NCBI RefSeq assembly: GCF_009900745.1
Contig: NZ_WXVU01000021.1
Coordinates: 1 to 64,000, forward strand
Origin: Chryseobacterium sp. c4a
GTDB taxonomy: Bacteria > Bacteroidota > Bacteroidia > Flavobacteriales > Weeksellaceae
DNA: 64,000 bases
Direction: 5' to 3'
In this document: piece after piece, positions 52,190 to 61,566 of the stretch
Layout of the letters: the number at the start of each line of letters is the position of its first letter
How positions within the stretch are numbered: the stretch's first letter is position 1
Notes under the pieces: generated by a model
Told to the model about the DNA's origin: nothing
Seen by the model: the letters and a program-made list of their open reading frames with translations, nothing else
The model's database searches: none
Translations under genes and position numbers: made by a program

Positions 52190-52368
52190 AAGTCATATAA
52201 TTTAAAATCATTCTTGAATAAACATTTTATAACTTTAAGCTGAGTTTGGAAAGAAAGTAATGAAGGTAATATCCATCGACCTCCGAATATACCAAGAATA
52301 AAATTCTTTATTATCTATTTTTTTCAGACTTATCATTAGTATAACACCAAATATAGAACGATTTTAAT

Positions 52369-53064
52369 ATGCATCATCAATTAGAAAAGCATTATGTAAA
52401 CAGGGTAGGCTGGCTTCGGGCAGCTGTTTTAGGTGCTAACGACGGATTACTGTCTACAACAAGTATTGTTATAGGTGTTGCAGCAGCAGAGCCGGAGCGC
52501 CATATCATTATTTTGGCCGCTTTGGCAGGAATGATTGCTGGAGCAATGTCTATGGCCGCAGGAGAATATGTTTCTGTAAGTTCTCAGGAAGACACCGAAA
52601 AAGCAGACCTGATCCGGGAACAACGGGAACTGGATGAAATGCCGGAAGTGGAACTTCGGGAACTGGCTAAAGTATACGAAAAAAGAGGTTGTACAAAAGA
52701 AACAGCCATGCAGGTCGCTATTGAACTTACAGAACACAATGCATTGGAAGCTCATGCCCGCGATGAATTAGGTATCAATGAAATTACCCAGGCAAAACCA
52801 CTACAGGCAGCAGTAGCATCATTTGGATCATTTGCAGTTGGGGCATTGTTACCCTTTACGGTTTCTCTGGTGGCACCGATCAAACAGATGGTTTATTTTC
52901 AATATGGTTTTTCTATTATATTTCTGATGTTGTTAGGAGCAATTTCGGCAAGAGCCGGAGGTTCCAGTATTAAAATTGCTGTTCTTAGAATTTGTTTTTG
53001 GGGAACCGTAGCCATGGGAATTACAGCATTGGTAGGGCATGTTTTCGGAGTGAATGTATCTTGA
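52369..53064 (+). CDS. VIT1/CCC1-family iron/manganese transporter
   Basis: A 231-residue membrane protein of the vacuolar iron transporter family, which exports Fe2+ or Mn2+ from the cytoplasm in exchange for protons. LRAAVLGANDGLLSTTSIVIG is the first helix with the metal-passing Asp, GMIAGAMSMAAGEYVSVSSQ the second with conserved Met and Glu, and the cytoplasmic helical loop rich in Glu (EVELRELAKVYEKRG) is the metal-binding domain. Three more helices follow. No regulator is adjacent. Confidence 0.92.
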   Translation: MHHQLEKHYVNRVGWLRAAVLGANDGLLSTTSIVIGVAAAEPERHIIILAALAGMIAGAMSMAAGEYVSVSSQEDTEKADLIREQRELDEMPEVELRELAKVYEKRGCTKETAMQVAIELTEHNALEAHARDELGINEITQAKPLQAAVASFGSFAVGALLPFTVSLVAPIKQMVYFQYGFSIIFLMLLGAISARAGGSSIKIAVLRICFWGTVAMGITALVGHVFGVNVS

Positions 53065-53206
53065 TACGAAATAAGCTTTTAATGCAGATTTATAGCGGTA
53101 ACTGTATGATTTTCAATATTAATTTTACCTAACGATTGTTAGTCGTAGAATTACTACACTTTTTGAAATTTCCATATAAAGACTATTTTGTTATAGTAAA
53201 TACATC

Positions 53207-53214
53207 TATATTTG
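53207..53214 (+). promoter_or_regulatory. tssD promoter, -7 box TATATTTG
   Basis: TATATTTG fits TAnnTTTG; a TTTG lies 16 bases upstream (53187-53190). The leader to the ATG is about 45 nt. Confidence 0.5.
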
Positions 53215-53264
53215 GTGACATAAAACAACAAATCACACAATATTAACGATTAAAATTTACGATC

Positions 53265-53672
53265 ATGGCAGAAAGAAATTCAAGAGGAATTTTAAAATTC
53301 AACAACGGTGAAGGACAAAAGTTATTAAAGCTTAACTACAGTGTATCAAGATCTACAGATGTATCTGGACGTGTAGCATCAGACCCTTCTAATGCTCTTA
53401 TCAAAATTACAGTAGAAGCTACAGAAAAATCTGACATTCTGGAAAGCTTACTCAACGGAAAGTACAAACCTACAGTGGGAGAAGTTACATTCAACAAATC
53501 TCATGAGGAAGGAACATTAACAACTTTAAAGTGGCAGAATGGATACGTAATCCAGCACGAAGTAGACTTCGATGCTGTAGATGAAAACAGTATGTATATC
53601 ACTTTTGTTGTAAGTGCAGAACAAATTGACTTAGGGAATTCTGCTTACCATGGGGCTTGGCCTACAGCGTAA
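53265..53672 (+). CDS. tssD: T6SS tube protein TssD (Hcp-like), Bacteroidetes type
   Basis: A 135-residue beta-barrel protein that stacks into the inner tube propelled by the TssBC sheath. LKFNNGEGQKLLKLNYSVSR starts the family, FNKSHEEGTLTTLKWQNGYVIQHEVDF is the long central hairpin, and YITFVVSAEQIDLGNS the final strands. I recall this as the TssD family specific to Bacteroidota subtype iii T6SS. The gene has its own promoter and terminator, which fits a structural protein needed in large amounts. The spike gene follows after about 250 bases. Confidence 0.9.
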   Translation: MAERNSRGILKFNNGEGQKLLKLNYSVSRSTDVSGRVASDPSNALIKITVEATEKSDILESLLNGKYKPTVGEVTFNKSHEEGTLTTLKWQNGYVIQHEVDFDAVDENSMYITFVVSAEQIDLGNSAYHGAWPTA

Positions 53673-53705
53673 GCATTTGATCTCTTAAAAAATCAAGTAC
53701 ATATA

Positions 53706-53742
53706 AAACAGAATGGTACAATAGATACTGTTCTGTTTTTTT
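53706..53742 (+). terminator. Terminator of tssD
   Basis: AACAGAA / TTCTGTT stem with inner GTA / TAC pairs, followed by TTTTT. It separates tube expression from the effector genes. Confidence 0.75.
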
Positions 53743-53919
53743 GGCTCTGATAAATACGTCAAAATCAAGGAGGATATACTCAGTGATTTCCTGTGATTAT
53801 TAAAATAAATCGGATAAAAGTGGATTTTATATCGTAAAAAATTATAATTTTATATAAAGGAGATTGTTTTTAGAATTTTTTTTCTGAATACAAAAGCCTT
53901 CCAAACACCTTACATTAAT

Positions 53920-55779
53920 ATGAATAATAATACCTCGAATTCCGAAAAGATTTCGGAGAATCATATTCCTGGAATCAACCGTGTGGTGAAGCTGGATATA
54001 GTCATTGAAGGTAAAATGATCAAACATTTCAAGCATTTCCGCTTACAGCAAAGTGTAAAGAAACATCATAACTTTGAACTGACATTAGCACATGATACTT
54101 TAGATGGTGTACAAAATCATGATCTGGAAGAGGCTCAGCGGTTTCTGGGAAAGCGTTTGACTATCGTTTTTAAATATAAAGATGTAGAAGGAAGCCCTGA
54201 AAGAACCTTTGTAGGTGTCATTACAAAAGTAGGATTCAGTCAGGAAAATCATAGCCTGGGAAATATTGTGCTGAAAGGATACAGCCCAACCATTCTACTG
54301 GATGCAGCTCCTCATACTCAAAGTTTTGGCGGTGACCAACCTGTGAATATGGGAATTATTGCTACTGATGTTATCAAACAGGGAATAGAAAACAGCAAAT
54401 TCGATGTGAAAGTGAATGCTAAGGCATCTGCTCAGATTCTCTACAGTTCCCAATACAACGAAACTCATTACAATTACCTTTGCAGAATGGCAGAAGCCTA
54501 TGGTGAACAATTCTATTATGACGGAGAAATACTTCATTTCGGAAATATGCCTCCTCAGAATAAAGCGCTGGAACTGATTTATGGAAGCAATGTTTCAGAT
54601 ATCAATGTAGAGATGAAAGCTGTTCATATCAAACCCCGTTTCTATGGATATAATAGTAGTTCTAATACAAAACTTACTTCCGGAGAAACACCTATTAAAC
54701 ATGTAGGAAACCTGGCGAAAACAGCCTATCAGAATAACGATAAAATTTTTAAAACCCCATCATTACAAGTCGCTCCCATAAAGGCCGCTACGGATATGGA
54801 TGTCGTTATCTCACAAACCAGTACTGCCGGAAGCAGAGCTGTAGATGTTTTTACCGTTTCAGGAGGTACCACTATTCCTTTTTTATATCCGGGATGTGTT
54901 GCCGATATTAAGATGAGAAAAACCGACAGCAATCAAACTTCTTATTTTACCAAACTGATGGTTACTGAAGTTACTCATGAGGTAGATACCCTAGGACGAT
55001 ATGAAGGACGATTTGAAGCCATCGCCTCAGATACAGGGTATATCCCAACTCCTGATTTTACAGTTCCAATTGCAGAACCTCAGATTGCTACTGTGATATC
55101 CAATACAGATCCGCTGGGGCAGGGAAGAGTGACCGTCAGATTCGACTGGCAATTGAATGATACCACCAATTTCATCCGAATGATGGCTCCCGATGCTGGT
55201 GGAACCGATCAAATCACTCAAAACAGAGGATATGTTGCCATACCTGAAGTTGGAGACCAGGTAATGATTGGTTTCGTTCACAATCACCCGGATCGTCCAT
55301 TTGTGATGGGGGGAATGTTTCATGGAGGAACTGCCCTTGGCGGCGGTGTAGACAATCACTTAAAATCAATTCAAACCCGAAGTGGAATTAGAGTATTAAT
55401 GAATGATGCCGAAGGAAGTGTTACCATCATTGATCCTAGTGGAAACAATTATTTCATGGATGGAAAAGGGAATATTACCGTAACATCTCCTAAAAATATG
55501 ACCTTTAATGTTGGTGAAAATCTTGATATCAACGTAGGAAACAATATGAGGACAAGTGTAGGAAATGATAATGCCGTAAACATTACCAATAATCACAAGT
55601 TTATGTCCAAAAACTATAAGCAGACCGTTAATGAAAATAAAACAGTTAATGTAACGGGAGACTTGAAAGAAACAACATCTACAACAACCCATAAAGCAAA
55701 AAATGGAGATATCCTGCTGCAAAGTTCAGGCGTTGCCAAAATGCTGGGTAAAATAGATGCCAAAGTAAACAAGGGATAA
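53920..55779 (+). CDS. tssI: T6SS spike protein TssI (VgrG)
   Basis: A 619-residue spike. The gp27-like base covers about 15-380 (KHFKHFRLQQSVKKHHNFEL, NYLCRMAEAYGEQFYYDGE). The gp5-like OB fold follows (ATVISNTDPLGQGRVTVRFD, GYVAIPEVGDQVMIGFVHNH). A beta-helical needle at about 475-619 has repeated short strands (NVGENLDINVGNNMRTSVGN). There is no fused toxin domain at the C-terminus, so toxins must bind as separate proteins through the PAAR-like genes downstream. It heads a tight gene train to the window end. Confidence 0.93.
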   Translation: MNNNTSNSEKISENHIPGINRVVKLDIVIEGKMIKHFKHFRLQQSVKKHHNFELTLAHDTLDGVQNHDLEEAQRFLGKRLTIVFKYKDVEGSPERTFVGVITKVGFSQENHSLGNIVLKGYSPTILLDAAPHTQSFGGDQPVNMGIIATDVIKQGIENSKFDVKVNAKASAQILYSSQYNETHYNYLCRMAEAYGEQFYYDGEILHFGNMPPQNKALELIYGSNVSDINVEMKAVHIKPRFYGYNSSSNTKLTSGETPIKHVGNLAKTAYQNNDKIFKTPSLQVAPIKAATDMDVVISQTSTAGSRAVDVFTVSGGTTIPFLYPGCVADIKMRKTDSNQTSYFTKLMVTEVTHEVDTLGRYEGRFEAIASDTGYIPTPDFTVPIAEPQIATVISNTDPLGQGRVTVRFDWQLNDTTNFIRMMAPDAGGTDQITQNRGYVAIPEVGDQVMIGFVHNHPDRPFVMGGMFHGGTALGGGVDNHLKSIQTRSGIRVLMNDAEGSVTIIDPSGNNYFMDGKGNITVTSPKNMTFNVGENLDINVGNNMRTSVGNDNAVNITNNHKFMSKNYKQTVNENKTVNVTGDLKETTSTTTHKAKNGDILLQSSGVAKMLGKIDAKVNKG

Positions 55780-55835
55780 TAATACATATAATTGATGGAT
55801 CATCGTTATAGCTATTGATGACCACCATATTTACG

Positions 55836-56918
55836 ATGAATAAAATAATAAAATATTTACTAAGCTTTTTGTTCTTTACTCAGATCTCGTGTCAGGAAAA
55901 AAAAGATCATAAAACAACTGCAGCAATGACAAAATATGAATGGAGTGAAGGGACTTCAGCAGCCTTAGGATATCCGATGGAAGTCTATAAAGGAGGAATT
56001 GACTGTGAAGGGGGAGAATGGGTGAGTCTGGATAATGGAATGACTCCAGGTACCAATTCCTGGGGTACAGTGAATAATGGTATGTCAAATAGTTTTAAAA
56101 GCCTTCCTAAACGTTTAGATTTTATATGGATGTCTTATATGGAAAACCAGTTTTACCTTATTGATACAGCTATTGATACTAATAAGATCAGAGAGTATTT
56201 TAAAAAAGGTTTTGATATTAAGGTAACTAATGGAAGCGGTGATATTGAACACTTGACATACAATACATTGGGGATAGGACTAGCTCCAGGTGGAGTGGTA
56301 GTTGTTTGGGTGGCAGGAATTGGCTACCAAAAAGAAATAGGCAGATATCAGGCAGAGAAAGTGAAGATCCCTGAATCTGAAATTGCAAAGTTAGACAGCC
56401 ATGAGAATCGTTTCTGGAGAAAAGATTATCTGGATATGGTTCATACCCGCGAACAGATCATTCCTGCAAAAATAAGGGAAGAAAATAAAGGAAAGCCCAT
56501 TCCGTTGGGGCTTTGGGATACCTATAGAACACGATACAGCTGGAAGCTGGTTTTCGAACTTCCCGAAAAAGCAAAATTATATCCTTTGGCGAACGTAAAG
56601 CTCACTACTATTAATGGAGAGAGAGAACAATTTGAAACCACTAAATCTCCGCTATCTCAAAACGAAATGAGAGCAATACCCACAAGAATTGTATTTGATT
56701 TTGTGGGAGCAGATGGAAAAGAATATGGCGGTGAATGTACTTTAAATGAAAAATCAGGCTTTGAAGCATTTAAAACTGTATTTGGAGATAATCCAAATTC
56801 AACCAAAGCAGATATAATTGTAAAAGTAAACGAAGCCAATAGCTATTTAACCATAAAACTAAAAGGTGAAAATGGTAAAGAAGCTTTCATAAAGGCTGAC
56901 AGTATAGAAGTTTTCTAA
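55836..56918 (+). CDS. DUF2931 lipoprotein, candidate phospholipase immunity protein
   Basis: A 360-residue lipoprotein (lipobox QISC, C19; first start at 55836). KYEWSEGTSAALGYPMEVYK, KSLPKRLDFIWMSYMENQFY, then GIGLAPGGVVVVWVAGIG and EIGRYQAEKV are the blocks I recall for DUF2931. Genes of this family are known to me as common neighbours of T6SS phospholipase effectors. Its placement 11 bases before the Tle1-like gene and export to the envelope fit an immunity role against a toxin delivered to the periplasm. This is inference; neutralisation is not shown by the sequence. Confidence 0.85.
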   Translation: MNKIIKYLLSFLFFTQISCQEKKDHKTTAAMTKYEWSEGTSAALGYPMEVYKGGIDCEGGEWVSLDNGMTPGTNSWGTVNNGMSNSFKSLPKRLDFIWMSYMENQFYLIDTAIDTNKIREYFKKGFDIKVTNGSGDIEHLTYNTLGIGLAPGGVVVVWVAGIGYQKEIGRYQAEKVKIPESEIAKLDSHENRFWRKDYLDMVHTREQIIPAKIREENKGKPIPLGLWDTYRTRYSWKLVFELPEKAKLYPLANVKLTTINGEREQFETTKSPLSQNEMRAIPTRIVFDFVGADGKEYGGECTLNEKSGFEAFKTVFGDNPNSTKADIIVKVNEANSYLTIKLKGENGKEAFIKADSIEVF

Positions 56919-56929
56919 ACACAAAAATT

Positions 56930-58741
56930 ATGGGAAAGACTTTTGTATATAACACAGGGAATGCAAAACCCCTTATAGATGAGATCCATCTTGAGATTGG
57001 GGTCTTTTTCGATGGTACTTTAAATAACCTGAAGAATACCGAGCTAAGGGAGAAATACAGAGATGGTAAGAATAAAATATTGCAAACAGATTCCAATGCT
57101 GTAATTCAGGAAAAGGAAAAAGCTATAAAAGAAACAAGAAAACAACAGGAAGAACAGTTTGATAATTTAAAAGATGATGACAATTCTGAATATGCCCAAT
57201 ATCTGAGGGGTAGTCATAGGGGATGGCTGGATAGTCAGGGAGTAGATAACAGTTTTAGTAATGACAATACCAATGTAGCCCGTATGTATAAAAGCAGCGA
57301 AAAAAATAAATATGGTGTCTACATAGAAGGAATAGGTACTATGGATAACAGCAGGGATGTAGATGATGGGTTTCAATACGGATCTGGAAAAAGCGGAGTG
57401 AGAGGTAAAGTAAGAAGAGGCTGTGAAATGGTTGCCACCAGAATTCAAAGTCTTCTTCCTGATGGCAGTTCGAAGAAAAAAATGATTAGGATTACCATAG
57501 ATACATTTGGTTTCAGCCGTGGTGCTGCCGCTGCAAGAAACTTTGCCTATGAGATCAATGGTAATAAAAGAACTGAAGATGTTGAGATCAAAAAATCAAG
57601 AAAAGTAGTTGGATATAAAGAAAGCGGGTCTTACGGTAACGATGCCTTGGTTGCTGAATATGAAGATACTTGGCTGGATAAAGATAAAACAGAAGTAGAT
57701 CCGAAATACCTTGTTGATGGAAAACTTCCAAAATTCGGTTTTTTGGGATATTATCTTTTAAGTAAAAAAATATTGTCCACTGAACAACTAGAAAATCTGG
57801 AGCTTGAAGTCCGTTTTATAGGCGTTTATGACACCGTTTCTTCTTATGAGGAGTTTGGAGATATGGGAACTCTGGAAAGAGTAGGCTATAGAGGGATATT
57901 GCATGCTTCGCTAGGTTCAGCACGTAATTTTGCAAATGATGTAGAGCAATTACAACTAAGAAATCCCGGACCTTTCCGAAAGGCGGTTCATTTCACGGCA
58001 GAAAATGAGCATCGTGAGAACTTCTCCTTAACTCCATTTACCTCAAAAGGAGTAAAAGAGCCTAAAGATAATCCGCATATTATTGAAAAAGAATTTCCGG
58101 GAGTTCACTGTGATATTGGAGGCGCATATGAAAACGGAACAGAAGAAGTTGACGAAATTGAAACCTCCAACCATAAAACGTTCGGGGCATTACAGGAACG
58201 GAGACAGCAATTGATTGATGAACATTGGTTTAAACCACCTCAGATTACCATCCACAATACAGCCCTTAATATTCTATCTTTTGGAACTGCATACAGGAAA
58301 ATCAGAGGAGTTCGGTTCCTTCGAAAAGAATACAGCTATATCCCGCTTCAGTTCATGGAAAAACTTGGAGAAGGGATTTATGATCATCAATTGATGACCA
58401 AAACAAAAAATGATTATCCCATAACTGATGATAAAAACTTGGTTGAGGCTGAAAAAATTCTTCATAAATATGTGTTTGAAAATGGAGAACCATGGTCATT
58501 TATCAGTGACGCTGAACTTAAAAAGGAAAATGAAAGGCTTGCAGCAAATGATCCTGTGGAACAGCCTAAAGTAACCATTGAAAATGAACATCCCGTGATG
58601 AATATTCCTGAGGTACGTCTTCATATCAACAAATCTCAAGCTTTATTAAGAACCATAAGGAATCAATATCTCCATTGGTCAGCCAACAGAGACTGGATGG
58701 GAATGGATCCAAACAGTGATTATCAAAGAAGAGTATATTAA
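56930..58741 (+). CDS. Tle1-like DUF2235 phospholipase effector
   Basis: A 603-residue protein with the DUF2235 alpha/beta hydrolase of T6SS lipase effectors. It opens with EIGVFFDGTLNNLKN, and the nucleophile elbow GFSRGAAAARNFA is GxSxG with S196. Candidate acid D301 lies in GVYDTVSS and His H393 in FPGVHCDIGGAY, which is the usual Tle1 order. The insertion DDDNSEYAQYLRGSHRGW is unlike the family core. No signal peptide, as for T6SS cargo. It lies between the DUF2931 gene and an unknown gene three bases downstream, in the VgrG train. Confidence 0.92.
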   Translation: MGKTFVYNTGNAKPLIDEIHLEIGVFFDGTLNNLKNTELREKYRDGKNKILQTDSNAVIQEKEKAIKETRKQQEEQFDNLKDDDNSEYAQYLRGSHRGWLDSQGVDNSFSNDNTNVARMYKSSEKNKYGVYIEGIGTMDNSRDVDDGFQYGSGKSGVRGKVRRGCEMVATRIQSLLPDGSSKKKMIRITIDTFGFSRGAAAARNFAYEINGNKRTEDVEIKKSRKVVGYKESGSYGNDALVAEYEDTWLDKDKTEVDPKYLVDGKLPKFGFLGYYLLSKKILSTEQLENLELEVRFIGVYDTVSSYEEFGDMGTLERVGYRGILHASLGSARNFANDVEQLQLRNPGPFRKAVHFTAENEHRENFSLTPFTSKGVKEPKDNPHIIEKEFPGVHCDIGGAYENGTEEVDEIETSNHKTFGALQERRQQLIDEHWFKPPQITIHNTALNILSFGTAYRKIRGVRFLRKEYSYIPLQFMEKLGEGIYDHQLMTKTKNDYPITDDKNLVEAEKILHKYVFENGEPWSFISDAELKKENERLAANDPVEQPKVTIENEHPVMNIPEVRLHINKSQALLRTIRNQYLHWSANRDWMGMDPNSDYQRRVY

Positions 58742-58744
58742 AAT

Positions 58745-59449
58745 ATGGTGGTAAACGTATTGCAAAACCTTCATCAGAAGACCTATCGGCTGGAGACCAT
58801 TGTCATAGAACAAAAAAATCCGTTTTATTCCACGCAAAAAAATTATGCAAGGGAAGTAGAGGTCTATTATTATGGAAAAGTAAAGGATCGGCATGATTTT
58901 CAAATCCTGGTGACACACTTTGATTTTTCTGACGAGGAGGGTACTATGGATCAATTTTTAAAAAAGATAAGCTATTTATTTGACGAAATAGAGTGTAAAG
59001 TAGATGATGAAGGAAATATTACCGCAGTAGATAATATCCTGTTTTTACGATTAAGATGGACAAAAATCCTGGCTAATTTATCTGAAACGCATAAAGGAGA
59101 AGCGATAGATCGCTATTTCAGCCAGATCAGTGATTTGCTGGAAGATGAGGTAAAGCTGATAGACTTTCTGGGAAGTTATAACATGTTTGGATTACTTTTT
59201 AATGGGCTATTGAATTCATTTGATACTAAAATGAAAAGAGAATCCACCGAAGGTTTTACAGAAATTATGACTCCTGTAAAATCCGGAGATACATTGACTT
59301 TGAGAGTATCAGCGGAAAATCTGGAAGCATCAGATGTTGAGTCCTTCAAAGGAGTATTTATCTGTAAAAGAGATCAATATGAAGAAGGTTTCATAGAAAT
59401 CAAAAAACAAAATTCTCATTTAAAACATTCATTATTATGGATAGGCTAA
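58745..59449 (+). CDS. Unknown 234-residue protein in the effector train, candidate adaptor or chaperone
   Basis: A soluble protein with no signal peptide and no family that I recognise. It is rich in Asp, Glu and Lys. Landmarks are ILVTHFDFSDEEGTMDQFLKK, FLGSYNMFGLLFNGLLNSFD and VKSGDTLTLRVSAENLEAS. It begins three bases after the Tle1-like gene, and its last 13 bases overlap the start of the PAAR-metzincin gene, so translation of the two is likely coupled. Position and lack of export suggest a loading adaptor of the spike or cytoplasmic chaperone of one effector. A second immunity protein is less likely because it has no signal peptide. Confidence 0.7.
   Translation: MVVNVLQNLHQKTYRLETIVIEQKNPFYSTQKNYAREVEVYYYGKVKDRHDFQILVTHFDFSDEEGTMDQFLKKISYLFDEIECKVDDEGNITAVDNILFLRLRWTKILANLSETHKGEAIDRYFSQISDLLEDEVKLIDFLGSYNMFGLLFNGLLNSFDTKMKRESTEGFTEIMTPVKSGDTLTLRVSAENLEASDVESFKGVFICKRDQYEEGFIEIKKQNSHLKHSLLWIG
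59412..59443 (+). repeat. Junction repeat, copy 1 (31/32 identical to 62247-62278)
   Basis: This 32-base block spans the last codons of the 234-residue gene and the ATG GAT A of the metzincin gene. The same block occurs before the GH19 effector gene with one change, A for G. Confidence 0.8.
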
Positions 59450-61566
59450 AGGACGAGGACAAAGAATCGGAAAATATTCTTGGAACTCAGAATCAGGCTT
59501 CTGCTCAGGATAATGAGCAAATGAAGGCAGAGAACAGTAAAAAGATGGCGGAAAAACGAGCTGAAAATGAAGGGAAGGATAAAAAAGAAGAAGGCTTATT
59601 GTTGGCCATAGATGGAGCAAAGATTAAATTCAATGCTCATTCGGGAACCTTTAAAGTTCTGAATGATGTACCCACAACACAGGATAAACTTACCGGAACT
59701 GTAGTAGAGAAACAGGTACCTAATTTTATCTTTGAGGATGGTTTTGTTTTAAATACGCTTACAGAATGGCAAAATTTTGGAAGTGTAAAAGTACAGGATA
59801 ACGAGGTTTTGTTGAAGAAATCATTTATACCGGGAGTTGGAGCTATCCCGGGAACACCTCCGGAAAGCGGAAAGGTAGAGTTCTCAAATTCTGGTCAAGT
59901 GAATATCCCCGAAAAAATAGTTACGAATGGTGCACCTGTACCGGAGCAAAAGGATGCTATCATTAATTTTATTGTATACCCGAGAATCTGGAATGACTTT
60001 CCAACGTCGAGTAATTATGGATTTGATTGGAATAGAGATCACGATGATATTTTAAGTCTCAGAACAAAGTCTAAATCGGATATTTTAGATAATTGCATCC
60101 AGAACAAGGCATTGTTTGAAGAGAAATATGAATCCAGTAAAATAAATATTAATAAATCAAATTACTATCCTCCTTATTTGTATATGTTTAAGAATCATGG
60201 CGAAGTAACAAAATTGGAAGTAGTTTTAAATTTATATGTAGAGATTATAAATCCGAAAAAAACCGAGAAAAATAGTATTCAATTAAAATATGATAAATCG
60301 CTCTTTGATATTGGATTTACCAAAGATGGTAAAACGATAGCTTCTGAAGAATTTATGATTTCAAAAGAATTTCTGGATACAAAGAATGATGCCTATTTTA
60401 ATCAGCCCAGACAATTCAGAAATGATAAGTCAGGTAAACCTATATCTCCTAAGATGACGGCTTATGAACCTCAATTGATAAAAGATGGCGATAGTATGAA
60501 GCTTGAGCTTTCCAATTTAATGATTATCTGTAAAAATACTTTTGAAAAGGATCAGCCCGTTCAGTTTTTTGATTCTGAAAATAACCTTATTGGCCTATTG
60601 ATCCTTAAACCTAATGATAAAGCTATTTTTTCGAATAAATCTTTTCATTTTGTAAAAGTATTGAGGAAAAGTAATAAACAAAGTGATCTGGAAACTATAA
60701 ACAAAATGATAATAGAAACTCCATTGTATAAAAATGGAGAATTTTTAAAATTTGAGGATGAAAATACGGCGCTTAACAATATCGTAGAAGGAATTAATTG
60801 TTTTGGGATCAGCAAGCTTCTGGTCAATCTGAAATCACAATATAAGGTTTCAGAATTAGAAGTGGATGATGCAGAGTTGAAAACGAAAAATATTATTTCA
60901 GATAATTATGTTTTGAAGAGGAACGAGTATACCACTTTTATAGAAAAGAAAATCAACTGCAATAATAACGAAATGTACATCTTCTTTTCAGCAATCAGAG
61001 AAAATAATAATGTGGCAGCATCCTATGGGTATCATAAAAACAGAGGACTTTTTTATTCTTCTAATATTGATACTTATTTTCATGAATTAGGACATTCATT
61101 TGGATTAGCTCATACTTTTTTAGAGGGAGATGAAGATGAATATGTGAATCAACTTAAAGCAAAACTAATAGATCCGAACGGTTATTATGAAAAACAGAAA
61201 ATTTACCTTGAAGATTTCGAAAAGCGTATTGGTAATTATAAAAAAGACTTAAAAGAAAGAAAACCGGAGCATTATCCATTTAATTTTGGAAATGAAAAAG
61301 TTAAAAGTAAAAAAGATTGGGAAACCAGAATTTTTGAGTTGGAAGGTAAATTGAAGATTGAAAAGCAGGAATATGAAGAAAGCTTAAAGGAAATGGAAAA
61401 TAAGATTAAGCTGTATGAAAAGATCAAACTGTATAATAATATAAGGTTTAAAAAGGGTTCAATTGATAATATTATGGAATATCCTGATACCTCTGTTGCA
61501 GGAACCACGTTTTATTACCAACATGAAATAATAAGAAAATTAAATGATGAATTCCAATTTTTATAA
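59437..61566 (+). CDS. T6SS effector: PAAR-like (DUF4280) domain fused to a metzincin-type protease
   Basis: A 709-residue protein. A charged lead (about 1-50) is followed by the DUF4280 PAAR-like domain (about 52-178: LLLAIDGAKIKFNAHSGTFK, then SGQVNIPEKIVTNGAPV), which would cap the VgrG tip. A middle part of unknown fold (about 180-500) follows. The C-terminus is a zinc protease with HELGHSFGLAH (H549, E550, H553, H559), the full HExxHxxGxxH metzincin motif, and a NIMEY Met-turn at M680. Helical Lys/Glu-rich sequence lies between motif and turn. No signal peptide. A lipoprotein gene overlaps its end. Confidence 0.9.
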   Translation: MDRLKDEDKESENILGTQNQASAQDNEQMKAENSKKMAEKRAENEGKDKKEEGLLLAIDGAKIKFNAHSGTFKVLNDVPTTQDKLTGTVVEKQVPNFIFEDGFVLNTLTEWQNFGSVKVQDNEVLLKKSFIPGVGAIPGTPPESGKVEFSNSGQVNIPEKIVTNGAPVPEQKDAIINFIVYPRIWNDFPTSSNYGFDWNRDHDDILSLRTKSKSDILDNCIQNKALFEEKYESSKININKSNYYPPYLYMFKNHGEVTKLEVVLNLYVEIINPKKTEKNSIQLKYDKSLFDIGFTKDGKTIASEEFMISKEFLDTKNDAYFNQPRQFRNDKSGKPISPKMTAYEPQLIKDGDSMKLELSNLMIICKNTFEKDQPVQFFDSENNLIGLLILKPNDKAIFSNKSFHFVKVLRKSNKQSDLETINKMIIETPLYKNGEFLKFEDENTALNNIVEGINCFGISKLLVNLKSQYKVSELEVDDAELKTKNIISDNYVLKRNEYTTFIEKKINCNNNEMYIFFSAIRENNNVAASYGYHKNRGLFYSSNIDTYFHELGHSFGLAHTFLEGDEDEYVNQLKAKLIDPNGYYEKQKIYLEDFEKRIGNYKKDLKERKPEHYPFNFGNEKVKSKKDWETRIFELEGKLKIEKQEYEESLKEMENKIKLYEKIKLYNNIRFKKGSIDNIMEYPDTSVAGTTFYYQHEIIRKLNDEFQFL

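Noticed and set aside
53920..55779. Toxin domain at the end of VgrG
   Set aside because: The C-terminal 150 residues are short repeated beta-helix strands ending in KVNKG, with no catalytic motif.
55815..55835. Start of the DUF2931 protein at 55815
   Set aside because: The extra residues MMTTIFT precede a normal lipoprotein signal that starts at 55836.
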